Assembly: GCF_000467125.1 (NCBI RefSeq)
Contig: NZ_BATJ01000012.1
Location: 1-64,000, forward strand
Length of the DNA stretch: 64,000 bases
Source of the DNA: Vibrio proteolyticus NBRC 13287
GTDB taxonomy: Bacteria > Pseudomonadota > Gammaproteobacteria > Enterobacterales > Vibrionaceae
Direction: 5' to 3'
Under the pieces are notes generated by a model. It was not told where the DNA came from. It saw only the letters and a list, made by a program, of their open reading frames with translations, and made no database searches. Each line of letters begins with the position of its first letter. Position 1 is the first letter of the stretch. Below, in pieces: positions 55,481 through 63,248 of this stretch. Both the position numbers and the translations under genes were made by a program.

Positions 55481-56863
55481 ATGAGTAACCCTATGCAAAG
55501 TAACACTCAAGCCCTAGAATCCAGCCCAGAGAAGGGCAATTTCTGGATGTTTTTCATCCCATCTCTGATCGGTGTATTCCTGTTTATGGCACCCGTCAGT
55601 TACAACGGTGATATCACCATTCCTGTCGCCATTCTGGCGAAATCCATTCAGGCTCTGTTTGGTGACGCTCTGGTCGGCATCGTGACGGCCATTATCGCGT
55701 TTATGTCAGCCGCTTCTCTTTTGTGCAAAGTTTTCAAGCCGGCATTTGTCACTCAAAACGCATTCCTGAACGGATTGTTTAACCCGACCCCACTGTGGCT
55801 GGCGGTGCGCCTTATCGGCGGCGCTGCGGTTGTCATGACGTTTTTTCAGCTTGGTCCTAAGGCGGTCTGGGAAGAAAACACGGGGGGCCTGGTTCTGGAA
55901 GGATTGTTGCCGACCCTGTTCTCCGTGTTCATTTTTGCCGGTCTGTTGCTACCACTGCTGCTGAACTTCGGTCTGCTGGAACTGTTCGGTACCCTGCTGT
56001 CTAAAGTGATGCGTCCGGTGTTTAATCTGCCTGGCCGTAGCGCGATTGACTGTATGGCATCCTGGCTGGGTGACGGCAGTGTCGGTATCCTGCTGACCAG
56101 CAAACAGTACGAAGATAAATTCTACACCGCGCGTGAAGCGGCTGTCGTGGGGACGACCTTCTCAGCGGTGTCCATCACGTTCAGTCTGGTGGTGATTGCT
56201 CAGGTCAACCTGGAACACTTGTTCCTGCCATTTTACGGTGCGATCTGTCTGGCTGGCTTTGTGGCAGCCGTGATCATTCCTCGTCTGCCACCATTGAGCT
56301 TGAAAAAAGACAAGTTCATCGACGGCACCGCACCACACAAAGACGCTGATGCCATACCTCAAGGTCACACTACCTTCTCCTGGGGAATGGAACTGGCCCT
56401 GAACAAAGCCGGCCAGGTTAAGTCTTTCAAAGAGGTGTTTGCAGAAGGCCTGCGTAACGCGGCAGATATGGTCTTTGGTGTACTGCCCGTCGTGATGGGA
56501 CTGGGAACCATTGCCCTGATCGTGGCAGAATACACCTCTGTATTTGCTTTCCTTGGCCAGCCTTTCATTCCATTCCTGGAACTGCTGGGCATTCCGGAAG
56601 CGGTACAGGCGTCACAAACCATCGTGGTCGGTTTTGCCGATATGTTTATTCCGGCGATTCTGGCGGCTTCTATCGACAGTGAGATGACGCGTTTTGTGAT
56701 TGCTGCGATGTCTGTCACTCAGTTGATATACATGTCGGAAGTGGGCGCTTTGCTGCTGGGCAGCCGTATTCCGGTGAACATCTTTGAGCTGTTTCTGATT
56801 TTCATCCTGCGGACCCTGATCACGCTGCCAGTGATCGCTGGTGTTGCACACCTGATTTTCTAA
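55481..56863 (+). CDS. YjiH-family membrane transporter (nucleoside-gate type)
   Basis: 460 residues from the ATG at 55481, or 465 from a TTG at 55466 which has the better-placed GGAG; the choice is open. About ten to twelve helices with two Gate-type domains: FWMFFIPSLIGVFLFMAPVS at the start, the ASWLGDGSVGILLTSKQYED motif, and VVGFADMFIPAILAASIDSE with VTQLIYMSEVGALLL. YjiH proteins have no proven substrate; nucleoside or small organic compounds are suspected from the Gate domain. Confidence 0.85.
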   Translation: MSNPMQSNTQALESSPEKGNFWMFFIPSLIGVFLFMAPVSYNGDITIPVAILAKSIQALFGDALVGIVTAIIAFMSAASLLCKVFKPAFVTQNAFLNGLFNPTPLWLAVRLIGGAAVVMTFFQLGPKAVWEENTGGLVLEGLLPTLFSVFIFAGLLLPLLLNFGLLELFGTLLSKVMRPVFNLPGRSAIDCMASWLGDGSVGILLTSKQYEDKFYTAREAAVVGTTFSAVSITFSLVVIAQVNLEHLFLPFYGAICLAGFVAAVIIPRLPPLSLKKDKFIDGTAPHKDADAIPQGHTTFSWGMELALNKAGQVKSFKEVFAEGLRNAADMVFGVLPVVMGLGTIALIVAEYTSVFAFLGQPFIPFLELLGIPEAVQASQTIVVGFADMFIPAILAASIDSEMTRFVIAAMSVTQLIYMSEVGALLLGSRIPVNIFELFLIFILRTLITLPVIAGVAHLIF

Positions 56864-56887
56864 TCAGCACCACCACTTAATAAATTG

Positions 56888-56917
56888 ACAAGCCCTGCCA
56901 TCGTGCAGGGCTTGTTT
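56888..56917 (+). terminator. Intrinsic terminator of the YjiH-type gene
   Basis: Perfect 11-bp stem ACAAGCCCTGC/GCAGGGCTTGT with a 6-base loop, followed by TTTG. Confidence 0.85.
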
Positions 56918-57095
56918 GCTTCTGCGCTCCGGTGCACTCCATATTCCGTGACAGTGGGCTAATATCTAATACAGCGAACCTAAACTTAAGTATCAAATCT
57001 ATTAATAACTCATTCCCTTGCCGGATGACTAACCTTATAATATTAGTACGTTTACCCTTTTTGGCTCGAAAGCAGATAAATCACCGGGAAAAGGC

Positions 57096-57569
57096 ATGAA
57101 GTGGATAGCAACCGCAACTTTAATCCTACTCAGTACATTCAGCCACGCTGCCGATCTACTGATTCATATTGACGGGCGACAAGCGCAAACCGTTTCTCTG
57201 AGCCAACTGACGAACGAAGTCGACCAAGACAACATTACCACTCATCTTCCCTGGTTAACGGACAGTCACACGTTTACTGGTACGTCGGCGTCTGAGCTGT
57301 TGGATTATTTGGGGGTTCGCGACGCGTATGCCATGTCGTTCATCGGCCTGAATGAATACGCCGCCACCACGACAATTGAAGAGATCGATAAATATCATCC
57401 GATTATCGCCTATTATCAGGATGGTAAACCCATGAAAGTCCGGCACAAAGGGCCATACTGGCTGCTCTTCAATGTGGACAAGTATCCGGAGACAGGCAGT
57501 GAGGTGTTCCAGACCAAAATGGTCTGGCAGATAAAAGAGATTATCGTCCATAGAAAATATGAAAAATAA
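57096..57569 (+). CDS. Periplasmic molybdopterin-oxidoreductase-fold protein without cofactor cysteine
   Basis: 157 residues with a signal peptide (ending FSHAA). The mature part matches the oxidoreductase molybdopterin-binding (SUOX-like) fold: TFTGTSASELLDYLGVRDAY, VRHKGPYWLLFNVDKYPE and the closing TKMVWQIKEIIVHRKYEK. It contains no cysteine at all, so the Mo-ligating residue is absent and catalysis is unlikely. The gene overlaps cdgA by 11 bases, as from memory in V. cholerae VCA0075-0074; a sensory or regulatory partner of the cyclase is the best guess. Confidence 0.8.
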   Translation: MKWIATATLILLSTFSHAADLLIHIDGRQAQTVSLSQLTNEVDQDNITTHLPWLTDSHTFTGTSASELLDYLGVRDAYAMSFIGLNEYAATTTIEEIDKYHPIIAYYQDGKPMKVRHKGPYWLLFNVDKYPETGSEVFQTKMVWQIKEIIVHRKYEK

Positions 57570-58650
57570 TGTAAAGCGCCATCCACTCTCTCCATTCGCC
57601 TATCGGGCTAAAACGTTACTTTTCGTACTGACGGGACTGCTGATCATCGCCAACCTGTACCTGCTATCCGCCACCCGGGATCTCGCCCGCTCCTACACAG
57701 ATCAACAATCCGAAGCCACCTGGTTCATGTTCCAACTCAACAAAGAATTCGCCGAACTGGTCTCAGCGATCCCCTACTCTTTGCAATCAGAACAGCAGAT
57801 GCAACACACCTTGTTGCAGTACGAATTGGCCTGGAGCCGCTTTGATCTGCTGTTGTCGAGTCCGGAAGCCGGAAATTTTATGTCCATCGAAGGCACGACA
57901 GATTTTTTTACCGCGATGTTCAATAATTTCCAGGCTCTGGAAACAAAGCTGATTCACCTCAAAACTGCGCAAGATGCCACCGAGCTCACCGCCGAATTCA
58001 AAAACCTGTACATCAGCATGCTGCACTACGTGAACCAGAACTTTCGACTCAGCAGTCCATTGTACGAACATCAGCGTGCGCAAGCCAATGCACTGGCACA
58101 AACACAATATATGTTGATGGCGCTGCTGTTTTGTTGCGTCGGCCTGGTGAGTTACATCCTGCATAAAGAAACTCAGTACCATAAAGATCTGGCACTGACG
58201 GATGCCTTAACGGGCATCCCAAACCGCTTATCAATGTTCAAAGCTTTGGAGAAAGAGACCAGCAGTGGCCCGTTTTGCCTCTATCTGCTCGATCTCAACG
58301 GCTTCAAAGCGGTCAACGATACCTATGGCCATCAAACCGGTGATGATGTGCTTAAACGCATTTCACACCGTCTGCGGATGCAACAAACCTTGTTGGGGTT
58401 TGAAGTTTTTCGTATGGGCGGTGACGAATTTGCGATTATCTCTCCGGCCATTGACGAAACCGAACAGACCTTAAGCGCCATTTATTCCTGTTTTGAAAAG
58501 CCGGTCACAGTAGGCAGAATGAGCCGCGTGAAGCTGTCAACCAGCGTTGGATTCGCCTGCTTCCCCGACGACTCTAAAGACATTAACCAGTTGGTGTCAG
58601 TGGCAGACAAAAGTATGTATGAAATGAAATTCAGCGGTACCCGTCACTGA
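57559..58650 (+). CDS. cdgA: CdgA-like diguanylate cyclase (GGDEF)
   Basis: 363 residues. Two transmembrane helices (about 16-36 and 178-197) enclose a periplasmic four-helix-like sensor of about 140 residues. Cytoplasmic GGDEF domain has ALTGIPNRLSMFKAL and the active-site FRMGGDEFAII; the RxxD inhibitory site that normally precedes it is absent. Makes c-di-GMP. V. cholerae CdgA (VCA0074, from memory) lies beside the pst operon just as here and promotes biofilm. Start overlaps the upstream gene and its end overlaps the opposite-strand gene by 7 bases. Confidence 0.9.
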   Translation: MKNNVKRHPLSPFAYRAKTLLFVLTGLLIIANLYLLSATRDLARSYTDQQSEATWFMFQLNKEFAELVSAIPYSLQSEQQMQHTLLQYELAWSRFDLLLSSPEAGNFMSIEGTTDFFTAMFNNFQALETKLIHLKTAQDATELTAEFKNLYISMLHYVNQNFRLSSPLYEHQRAQANALAQTQYMLMALLFCCVGLVSYILHKETQYHKDLALTDALTGIPNRLSMFKALEKETSSGPFCLYLLDLNGFKAVNDTYGHQTGDDVLKRISHRLRMQQTLLGFEVFRMGGDEFAIISPAIDETEQTLSAIYSCFEKPVTVGRMSRVKLSTSVGFACFPDDSKDINQLVSVADKSMYEMKFSGTRH

Positions 58651-58991
58651 TCTTTTACGGACACGTAACAGTCGGTATCAATCCAGACAATCGTGCTCCG
58701 CGTCTCCCGTTGCAGGATCTGCATCCGGAGCGGTAATTGAGCCAAACTGTAGCTAAAAGTAACGGACGTTTTTCCCTGAAACTGATAGCGACTCTGATCA
58801 GCCTTTTGACCACTGAGTAACAGGGTACCGTCAAACGCTGGTGACGTCTGAACTTGCAAAATAACCTGCTGCGCTGTGTGCTGGCAAGTGAAGGTGAGAT
58901 TGTCACTCCGCAGGCTGTCAGCAGCGCCAGACGCAAACGCAGACGGCGTCAGCGAGAAAGTCGCAGCCCAGAGAGCCAACGTTTTAAACAT
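58644..58991 (-). CDS. Exported small protein of unknown function
   Basis: 115 residues from the ATG at 58991; the frame extends to 59018 without a ribosome site. Signal peptide about 1-19 (ending PSAFA). The mature part has two cysteines (FTCQHTA near the start, DCYVSVKDQ at the end) that may form a disulfide, and strands typical of a small beta protein. No family recognised. It follows the 61-residue ORF after 10 bases and converges with cdgA. Confidence 0.7.
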   Translation of the reverse strand: MFKTLALWAATFSLTPSAFASGAADSLRSDNLTFTCQHTAQQVILQVQTSPAFDGTLLLSGQKADQSRYQFQGKTSVTFSYSLAQLPLRMQILQRETRSTIVWIDTDCYVSVKDQ

Positions 58992-59001
58992 GTTACTTGG
59001 C

Positions 59002-59187
59002 TTACTTGTGCGACGCATAAGTCACGTTTAGGTCTGAGCCCATCATAGTCACACTCTCACGGAAATCATCATTTGGCGAATCGGCGATGATAAAACCATC
59101 ATCCGATGCCTTCCGTTCAATTTTAGCTCTCTTGACGCCATATTGCTGTTCGCTTTTCAGCACAAAACCGTTCAATACTTTAAGCAT
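59002..59187 (-). CDS. 61-residue cytoplasmic protein of unknown function
   Basis: Frame MLKVLNGFVLKSEQQYGVKR through a charged middle to NVTYASHK. No signal or membrane helix. It starts 4 bases after a 17-bp inverted repeat whose second strand contains its only ribosome-site candidate (CAGG), and ends 10 bases before the exported-protein gene, so the two could be an operon fed by read-through from pst. Coding status is plausible, not proven. Confidence 0.55.
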   Translation of the reverse strand: MLKVLNGFVLKSEQQYGVKRAKIERKASDDGFIIADSPNDDFRESVTMMGSDLNVTYASHK

Positions 59188-59191
59188 TTAC

Positions 59192-59233
59192 CTGTCTGCT
59201 ATCTGGCTTAGTACAAAGCCAGATAGCAGACAG
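59192..59233. repeat. 17-bp perfect inverted repeat behind the pst terminator
   Basis: CTGTCTGCTATCTGGCT (59192-59208) and its exact complement (59217-59233) enclose an 8-base loop. It begins right after the T-run of the pst terminator and ends 4 bases from the ATG of the 61-residue ORF, on the minus strand. Confidence 0.9.
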
Positions 59234-59256
59234 AAAAAAGCCCCTCAATGAGGGGC
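59234..59256 (-). terminator. Intrinsic terminator of the pst operon
   Basis: GCCCCT/AGGGGC stem with 5-base loop (59240-59256) followed on the minus strand by six T residues. Ends the pstB transcript. Confidence 0.9.
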
Positions 59257-59300
59257 AAAAGTTACCATCGCTTATAGTTATAGTGTTATGCCAGTAAGGC

Positions 59301-60050
59301 TTAACCGAAATCACCATTAACGTAACCTTGCGTGCGGTCATCTTGCGGATCACTGAAGATCACATCGGTCGCATCATGTTCCACCAGCTCTCCCATCAGG
59401 AAGAAGGCGGTACGGTCAGAGATACGACGCGCTTGCTGCATCGAGTGGGTAACGATAACGATGGTGTAGTTCTTTTTCAGCTCTTCCATCAACTCTTCGA
59501 TTTTGTGGGTCGCAATCGGGTCGAGAGCAGACGTAGGCTCATCCATCAGAATCACATCCGGTTCCATCGCGATCGTACGCGCGATACACAGACGCTGCTG
59601 CTGACCACCAGATAAGCCGAACGCATGGGATTTCAGACGATCTTTCACTTCATCCCACAATGCCGCGCCACGCAGTGAACGCTCCACCACTTCATCAATG
59701 TACTTTTTGTCTTTCACACCCTGGGCGCGCAGGCCGTACGCGACGTTTTCGTAAATACTCATTGGAAACGGGTTTGGTTTTTGGAATACCATACCAACTT
59801 TAATACGCAGGTCTGCGACATCAATGTTGCCGTAGATATCGGTGCCGTCCATCTCGAGTTTACCGGTGATTTTAACCCCTTCAATCAGGTCATTCATGCG
59901 ATTGAGGCAACGCAATAACGTTGACTTACCACAACCAGACGGGCCAATCAGAGCCGTCACCTGACGCACAGGAATAGGAAGGTTAATCGCTTTCAGAGCC
60001 TGGTTTTCACCGTAGTACAGGTCCAGATTTTCAATATCAAATTTGTTCAT
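59301..60050 (-). CDS. pstB: Phosphate ABC transporter ATP-binding protein
   Basis: 249 residues. Walker [14 protein letters not shown]-loop [18 protein letters not shown] (a PstB-specific NPFP motif), signature [16 protein letters not shown], Walker [15 protein letters not shown]-loop [10 protein letters not shown]. Energises high-affinity phosphate uptake through PstCA. Last gene of the minus-strand pst operon. Confidence 0.97.
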   Translation of the reverse strand: MNKFDIENLDLYYGENQALKAINLPIPVRQVTALIGPSGCGKSTLLRCLNRMNDLIEGVKITGKLEMDGTDIYGNIDVADLRIKVGMVFQKPNPFPMSIYENVAYGLRAQGVKDKKYIDEVVERSLRGAALWDEVKDRLKSHAFGLSGGQQQRLCIARTIAMEPDVILMDEPTSALDPIATHKIEELMEELKKNYTIVIVTHSMQQARRISDRTAFFLMGELVEHDATDVIFSDPQDDRTQGYVNGDFG

Positions 60051-60104
60051 CGTCTTAATCTCTAAATTCTGTCAATCGTGTATCGATAAATTCGTGCTGG
60101 CGGA

Positions 60105-60974
60105 TCAGTACGTCGCTGTGTTGAAACGCTTAGCGATCAGCTTAGTCACCATATTGATGAGTAGGACCACCACAATCAGAACGGTTGCTGTGCCGTAAGC
60201 CTGATTCCATTCTTCAATGGTGAACAGCTCCGTGGTCAGTTTGTACAGGTGAACGGTCAGCGTCCGGCCTGAATCGAGCAACGAATCAGGAATACGCGCC
60301 ACCATGCCCGCGGTGAGAAACACCGGCGCAGATTCACCAATTACACGACCAATACTCAGAATGACCGAGGTTAAGATACCTGGCATTGCGCTCGGCAATA
60401 TGAGACGCCAGATAGTGTAGATTTTAGATGCTCCCAAACCGTAAGAGCCTTCGCGGTAAGTCTGTGGTACCGCCATCAGTGCTTCTTCTGTGGTTCGGAT
60501 AATCACCGGCAGAATCAGGATACTCAGTGTCAGTGCACCTGACAAAATTGAGAAGCCCAGGCCGAGTATCGCCACGAAGAACGTCATACCAAACAGGCCA
60601 AAGATAATCGATGGGATCCCGGCCAGAGACTCGGTACAGAAGCGAATCACTTTCACCAGACGACTGCCCACTTTCGCGTATTCCGTCAGGTAAATCGCCG
60701 TCATGATCCCCATCGGAGCCGCCACTGCGATTGATGCTACCACCATGTAGATGGTTGAAATAATCATCGGGAAAATACCGTGCTCATCGCCAGTGCGTGT
60801 GTAATCGTCTGTAATGAAGTTCCAGTCGACATGCTGAAGGCCGTTAGACAGGATGTACCAGATAATCCAGAACAGGAAACCGACCGTCAGAGCGGCGGCC
60901 GCCCAGATGAAACCCTTCAGGATGTTGTCTTTAATTTCTCGTGAACGTTTTAGTTTTGCGCGATCCATTCTCAT
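60105..60974 (-). CDS. pstA: Phosphate ABC transporter permease PstA
   Basis: 289 residues, six helices. EAA-loop motif as EALMAVPQTYREGSYGLGAS (EAA---G) with the PstA-type conserved start of helix 2 FPMIISTIYMVVASIAVAAP. Its ATG overlaps the pstC stop (TAATG). Forms the membrane channel with PstC. Confidence 0.96.
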   Translation of the reverse strand: MRMDRAKLKRSREIKDNILKGFIWAAAALTVGFLFWIIWYILSNGLQHVDWNFITDDYTRTGDEHGIFPMIISTIYMVVASIAVAAPMGIMTAIYLTEYAKVGSRLVKVIRFCTESLAGIPSIIFGLFGMTFFVAILGLGFSILSGALTLSILILPVIIRTTEEALMAVPQTYREGSYGLGASKIYTIWRLILPSAMPGILTSVILSIGRVIGESAPVFLTAGMVARIPDSLLDSGRTLTVHLYKLTTELFTIEEWNQAYGTATVLIVVVLLINMVTKLIAKRFNTATY

Positions 60975-61909
60975 TACCTCGCTTTTTCACGGTTCAGGTA
61001 CAGCAGGGCTGCGTTCAGCATCATGATGAACACCAGCAGAACCACACCCGTAGCATACAGTGCGTTCGCGTGAACACCACTGGCGTAGGACATTTCAATC
61101 GCGATGTTCGCGGTCAGTGTCCGGGCAGAGTCCAGCAGACCTTGAGGCATCGCTGGAGCATTACCCATAACCATGATGATCGCCATGGTTTCACCCAGCG
61201 CACGACCGATCCCCAGAATCACACCCGTCATGATGCCTGAACGGGCTGCGGGTACGAGAAGCTTGAAAATGGTGAAGATTTTGGAAGCACCCAGTGCCAG
61301 TGAACCTTCTTTGTAAGAACGTGGTACTGCGCGGATAGAGGTTTCAGATACCGTGATAACGGTTGGAAGAATCATCACACCCAGCACGATGATACCGGCC
61401 AGAATCGTGTTACCCGCCGGCACCTGAAACAGGTCTTGGATCAGAGGTACGATGATGACCAGGCCAAAGAAGCCGTAGACCACCGACGGAATGCCCGCCA
61501 GTAACTCAACCGCGGGACGAATGATGTCCGCTACCCGCTTCGGCGCAATTTCTGCGATGAAGATGGCCGTCAGAACGCCGACCGGCACCCCAACCAACAC
61601 CGCCCCCAGAGTGGAGACGACAGACGCAACGATCATGGTGGCTACGCCATACAGTGCCGGTGGCAACCAGTCTTGGCCTAGCACGATACCGCTAATGCCC
61701 ACTTCCTGGAAGGCCGGGATACTTTCTTTGAAAATGAAATACGCAATTACCGCAAGAGAAACGATACCGATAACCGCACTGGTAAGGAACAAGCCATGGA
61801 AGATACGCTCTTTCCAGTCAACGCGTTTTTTCGCACGCAGACCTGACTTGTTAACATGAGTCGCTTCTGTCGTATTCATAAGCTTTTCACTATTTGTCGC
61901 GATGGTCAT
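60974..61909 (-). CDS. pstC: Phosphate ABC transporter permease PstC
   Basis: 311 residues, six helices. EAA-type loop IRAVPRSYKEGSLALGASK, and the usual PstC stretch IPSVVYGFFGLVIIVPLIQD. A longer N-terminal tail (about 35 residues) is hydrophilic, typical for PstC. Downstream of a hairpin after pstS, so it may be expressed below pstS. Confidence 0.96.
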   Translation of the reverse strand: MTIATNSEKLMNTTEATHVNKSGLRAKKRVDWKERIFHGLFLTSAVIGIVSLAVIAYFIFKESIPAFQEVGISGIVLGQDWLPPALYGVATMIVASVVSTLGAVLVGVPVGVLTAIFIAEIAPKRVADIIRPAVELLAGIPSVVYGFFGLVIIVPLIQDLFQVPAGNTILAGIIVLGVMILPTVITVSETSIRAVPRSYKEGSLALGASKIFTIFKLLVPAARSGIMTGVILGIGRALGETMAIIMVMGNAPAMPQGLLDSARTLTANIAIEMSYASGVHANALYATGVVLLVFIMMLNAALLYLNREKAR

Positions 61910-61950
61910 ATAAATCTCACTGCCGATTTCTTCGGTGTGGATTGGATAGA

Positions 61951-61978
61951 AAAGGCTCAGCCCAAACGCGGGCTGAGC
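61951..61978 (-). terminator. Hairpin between pstS and pstC (attenuating terminator)
   Basis: GCTCAGCCC/GGGCTGAGC 9-bp perfect stem with 6-base loop, followed on the minus strand by CTTTTC. Probably partial termination, or 3' end protection of the pstS message. Confidence 0.7.
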
Positions 61979-62000
61979 AAATTAATGTATTGCCGGTGTC

Positions 62001-62822
62001 TTAGTGAACTGAGATGTAACCTTTAGAATCCACAATCTTCTGTGCTTCTTCAGTCAGCATCCAATCCAGGAATTTCTGAGTTTCTGCAGAAGGCTGGCCT
62101 TTCTTGTACAGAACCAGGAATGGGCGAGCCACTTTGTAAGAACCATTCTTCACGTTGTCTACAGACGCGTCAGTGCCGTCGATAGACAGTGCGTGAACAG
62201 TGTTGTCTACTGTACCCAGAGAGATGTAGCCAATTGCGTAAGGGTTTGATGCCACCATTGTTTTCAATGCACCGTTACCGTTCGCAACCTGAGCGCGTTG
62301 AGAAATAGCAGATACTTTCTTGTCTGCGATTTTCTTTTTCAGAGACATGATGTCTTCGAACGCACCACGTGTGCCCGATGCGGTATCACGAGTGATTGCA
62401 ACGATTGGCTTGTCTGCACCGCCGACGTCCTTCCAGTTTGTGATGTCACCTTTGTAGATGGCGGTCACTTGCTCAGACGTCAGGCCTTTCAGGTCATTCT
62501 TAGGGTTAACAACAACGGCGATGCCGTCACGAGCAATCACTTCTTCAACCAGTGAAGGCTCTTTTTCAGAGGATTTCAGGTTACGAGAAGACATACCCAG
62601 GTCTGCACTGCCGTTCTTCGCCGCTTTCACACCGGCGGATGAACCCGGGCCCTGAACTTCGATAAAGACTTCAGGGTTCTTCTTCATGTATGTTTCAGAG
62701 AAAACTTCCATCAGTGGAGTTACGCTGCTAGAACCCACTGCAGAGATAGTTTCTTTAGCAGAAACAGGAGTCACTGCCATTGCGCCTAGAAGTGCGATTG
62801 CACCGATTACTGTCTTTTTCAT
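62001..62822 (-). CDS. pstS: Phosphate-binding periplasmic protein PstS
   Basis: 273 residues from the ATG at 62822 (AAGGA 8 bases upstream); an ATG further up is out of line with the signal peptide. Signal peptide MKKTVIGAIALLGAMAVTPVS-A. Phosphate-binding residues: SAVGSSSVTPLME near the start, GPGSSAGVKAAKNGSADLG and TRDTASGTRGAFEDIM. Captures phosphate for PstCAB and, in many bacteria, signals through PhoU/PhoR. First gene of the operon. Confidence 0.96.
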   Translation of the reverse strand: MKKTVIGAIALLGAMAVTPVSAKETISAVGSSSVTPLMEVFSETYMKKNPEVFIEVQGPGSSAGVKAAKNGSADLGMSSRNLKSSEKEPSLVEEVIARDGIAVVVNPKNDLKGLTSEQVTAIYKGDITNWKDVGGADKPIVAITRDTASGTRGAFEDIMSLKKKIADKKVSAISQRAQVANGNGALKTMVASNPYAIGYISLGTVDNTVHALSIDGTDASVDNVKNGSYKVARPFLVLYKKGQPSAETQKFLDWMLTEEAQKIVDSKGYISVH

Positions 62823-62890
62823 CACAATTTCCTTTAGTGGCATCATTGCCGTTGTGTTTCACTTGAACGCTGCTCACTTTAGGGCGCAAA

Positions 62891-62937
62891 TATGACAGTT
62901 GTGTTTCACTAAATTGAAGCCTGTATGACAAATGACA
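62891..62937 (-). promoter_or_regulatory. Pho-box-like elements before pstS
   Basis: On the minus strand TGTCATTTGTCAT (62937-62925) and CTGTCATA (62898-62891) carry the TGTCAT half-sites of PhoB. Spacing of the first pair (7 bases) is shorter than the standard 11, so the exact boundaries are uncertain, but the clustering upstream of pstS is as expected. A TGTGACAGTCACA palindrome lies further up at about 63009-63021. Confidence 0.55.
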
Positions 62938-63208
62938 TTTTTGTTCTCGCGTCAGTGTTTAGGTTTCAATCAGTTAGCTATTTTTTTGACCATAAAACAC
63001 TGACTTGTGACTGTCACATTTCGCGTTGAGCTACCCCAGACAGCCGGATAAACAGACACCGCTAAAGGTAGAGAACATTACTTAAATAGCACAGGTTAGC
63101 GCCAATAATGTTGGAGAGTTGATGATTGGAGAGGGAAGTTGACGGCGCCGATAACGCAAGGAAAACCATTAAGTGACGCAGTTGCGGGACCGAATACCGA
63201 GGCGCCGT

Positions 63209-63246
63209 TGTCACAAAAAAGGGCTGGCAAAAGCCAACCCTTTTTT
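63209..63246. terminator. Terminator of the DEAD-box helicase gene
   Basis: A 14-bp stem with one wobble (63215-63246, loop AAAA) flanked by T-runs on both strands. It lies directly after the helicase stop codon. Confidence 0.92.
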
Positions 63247-63248
63247 GA

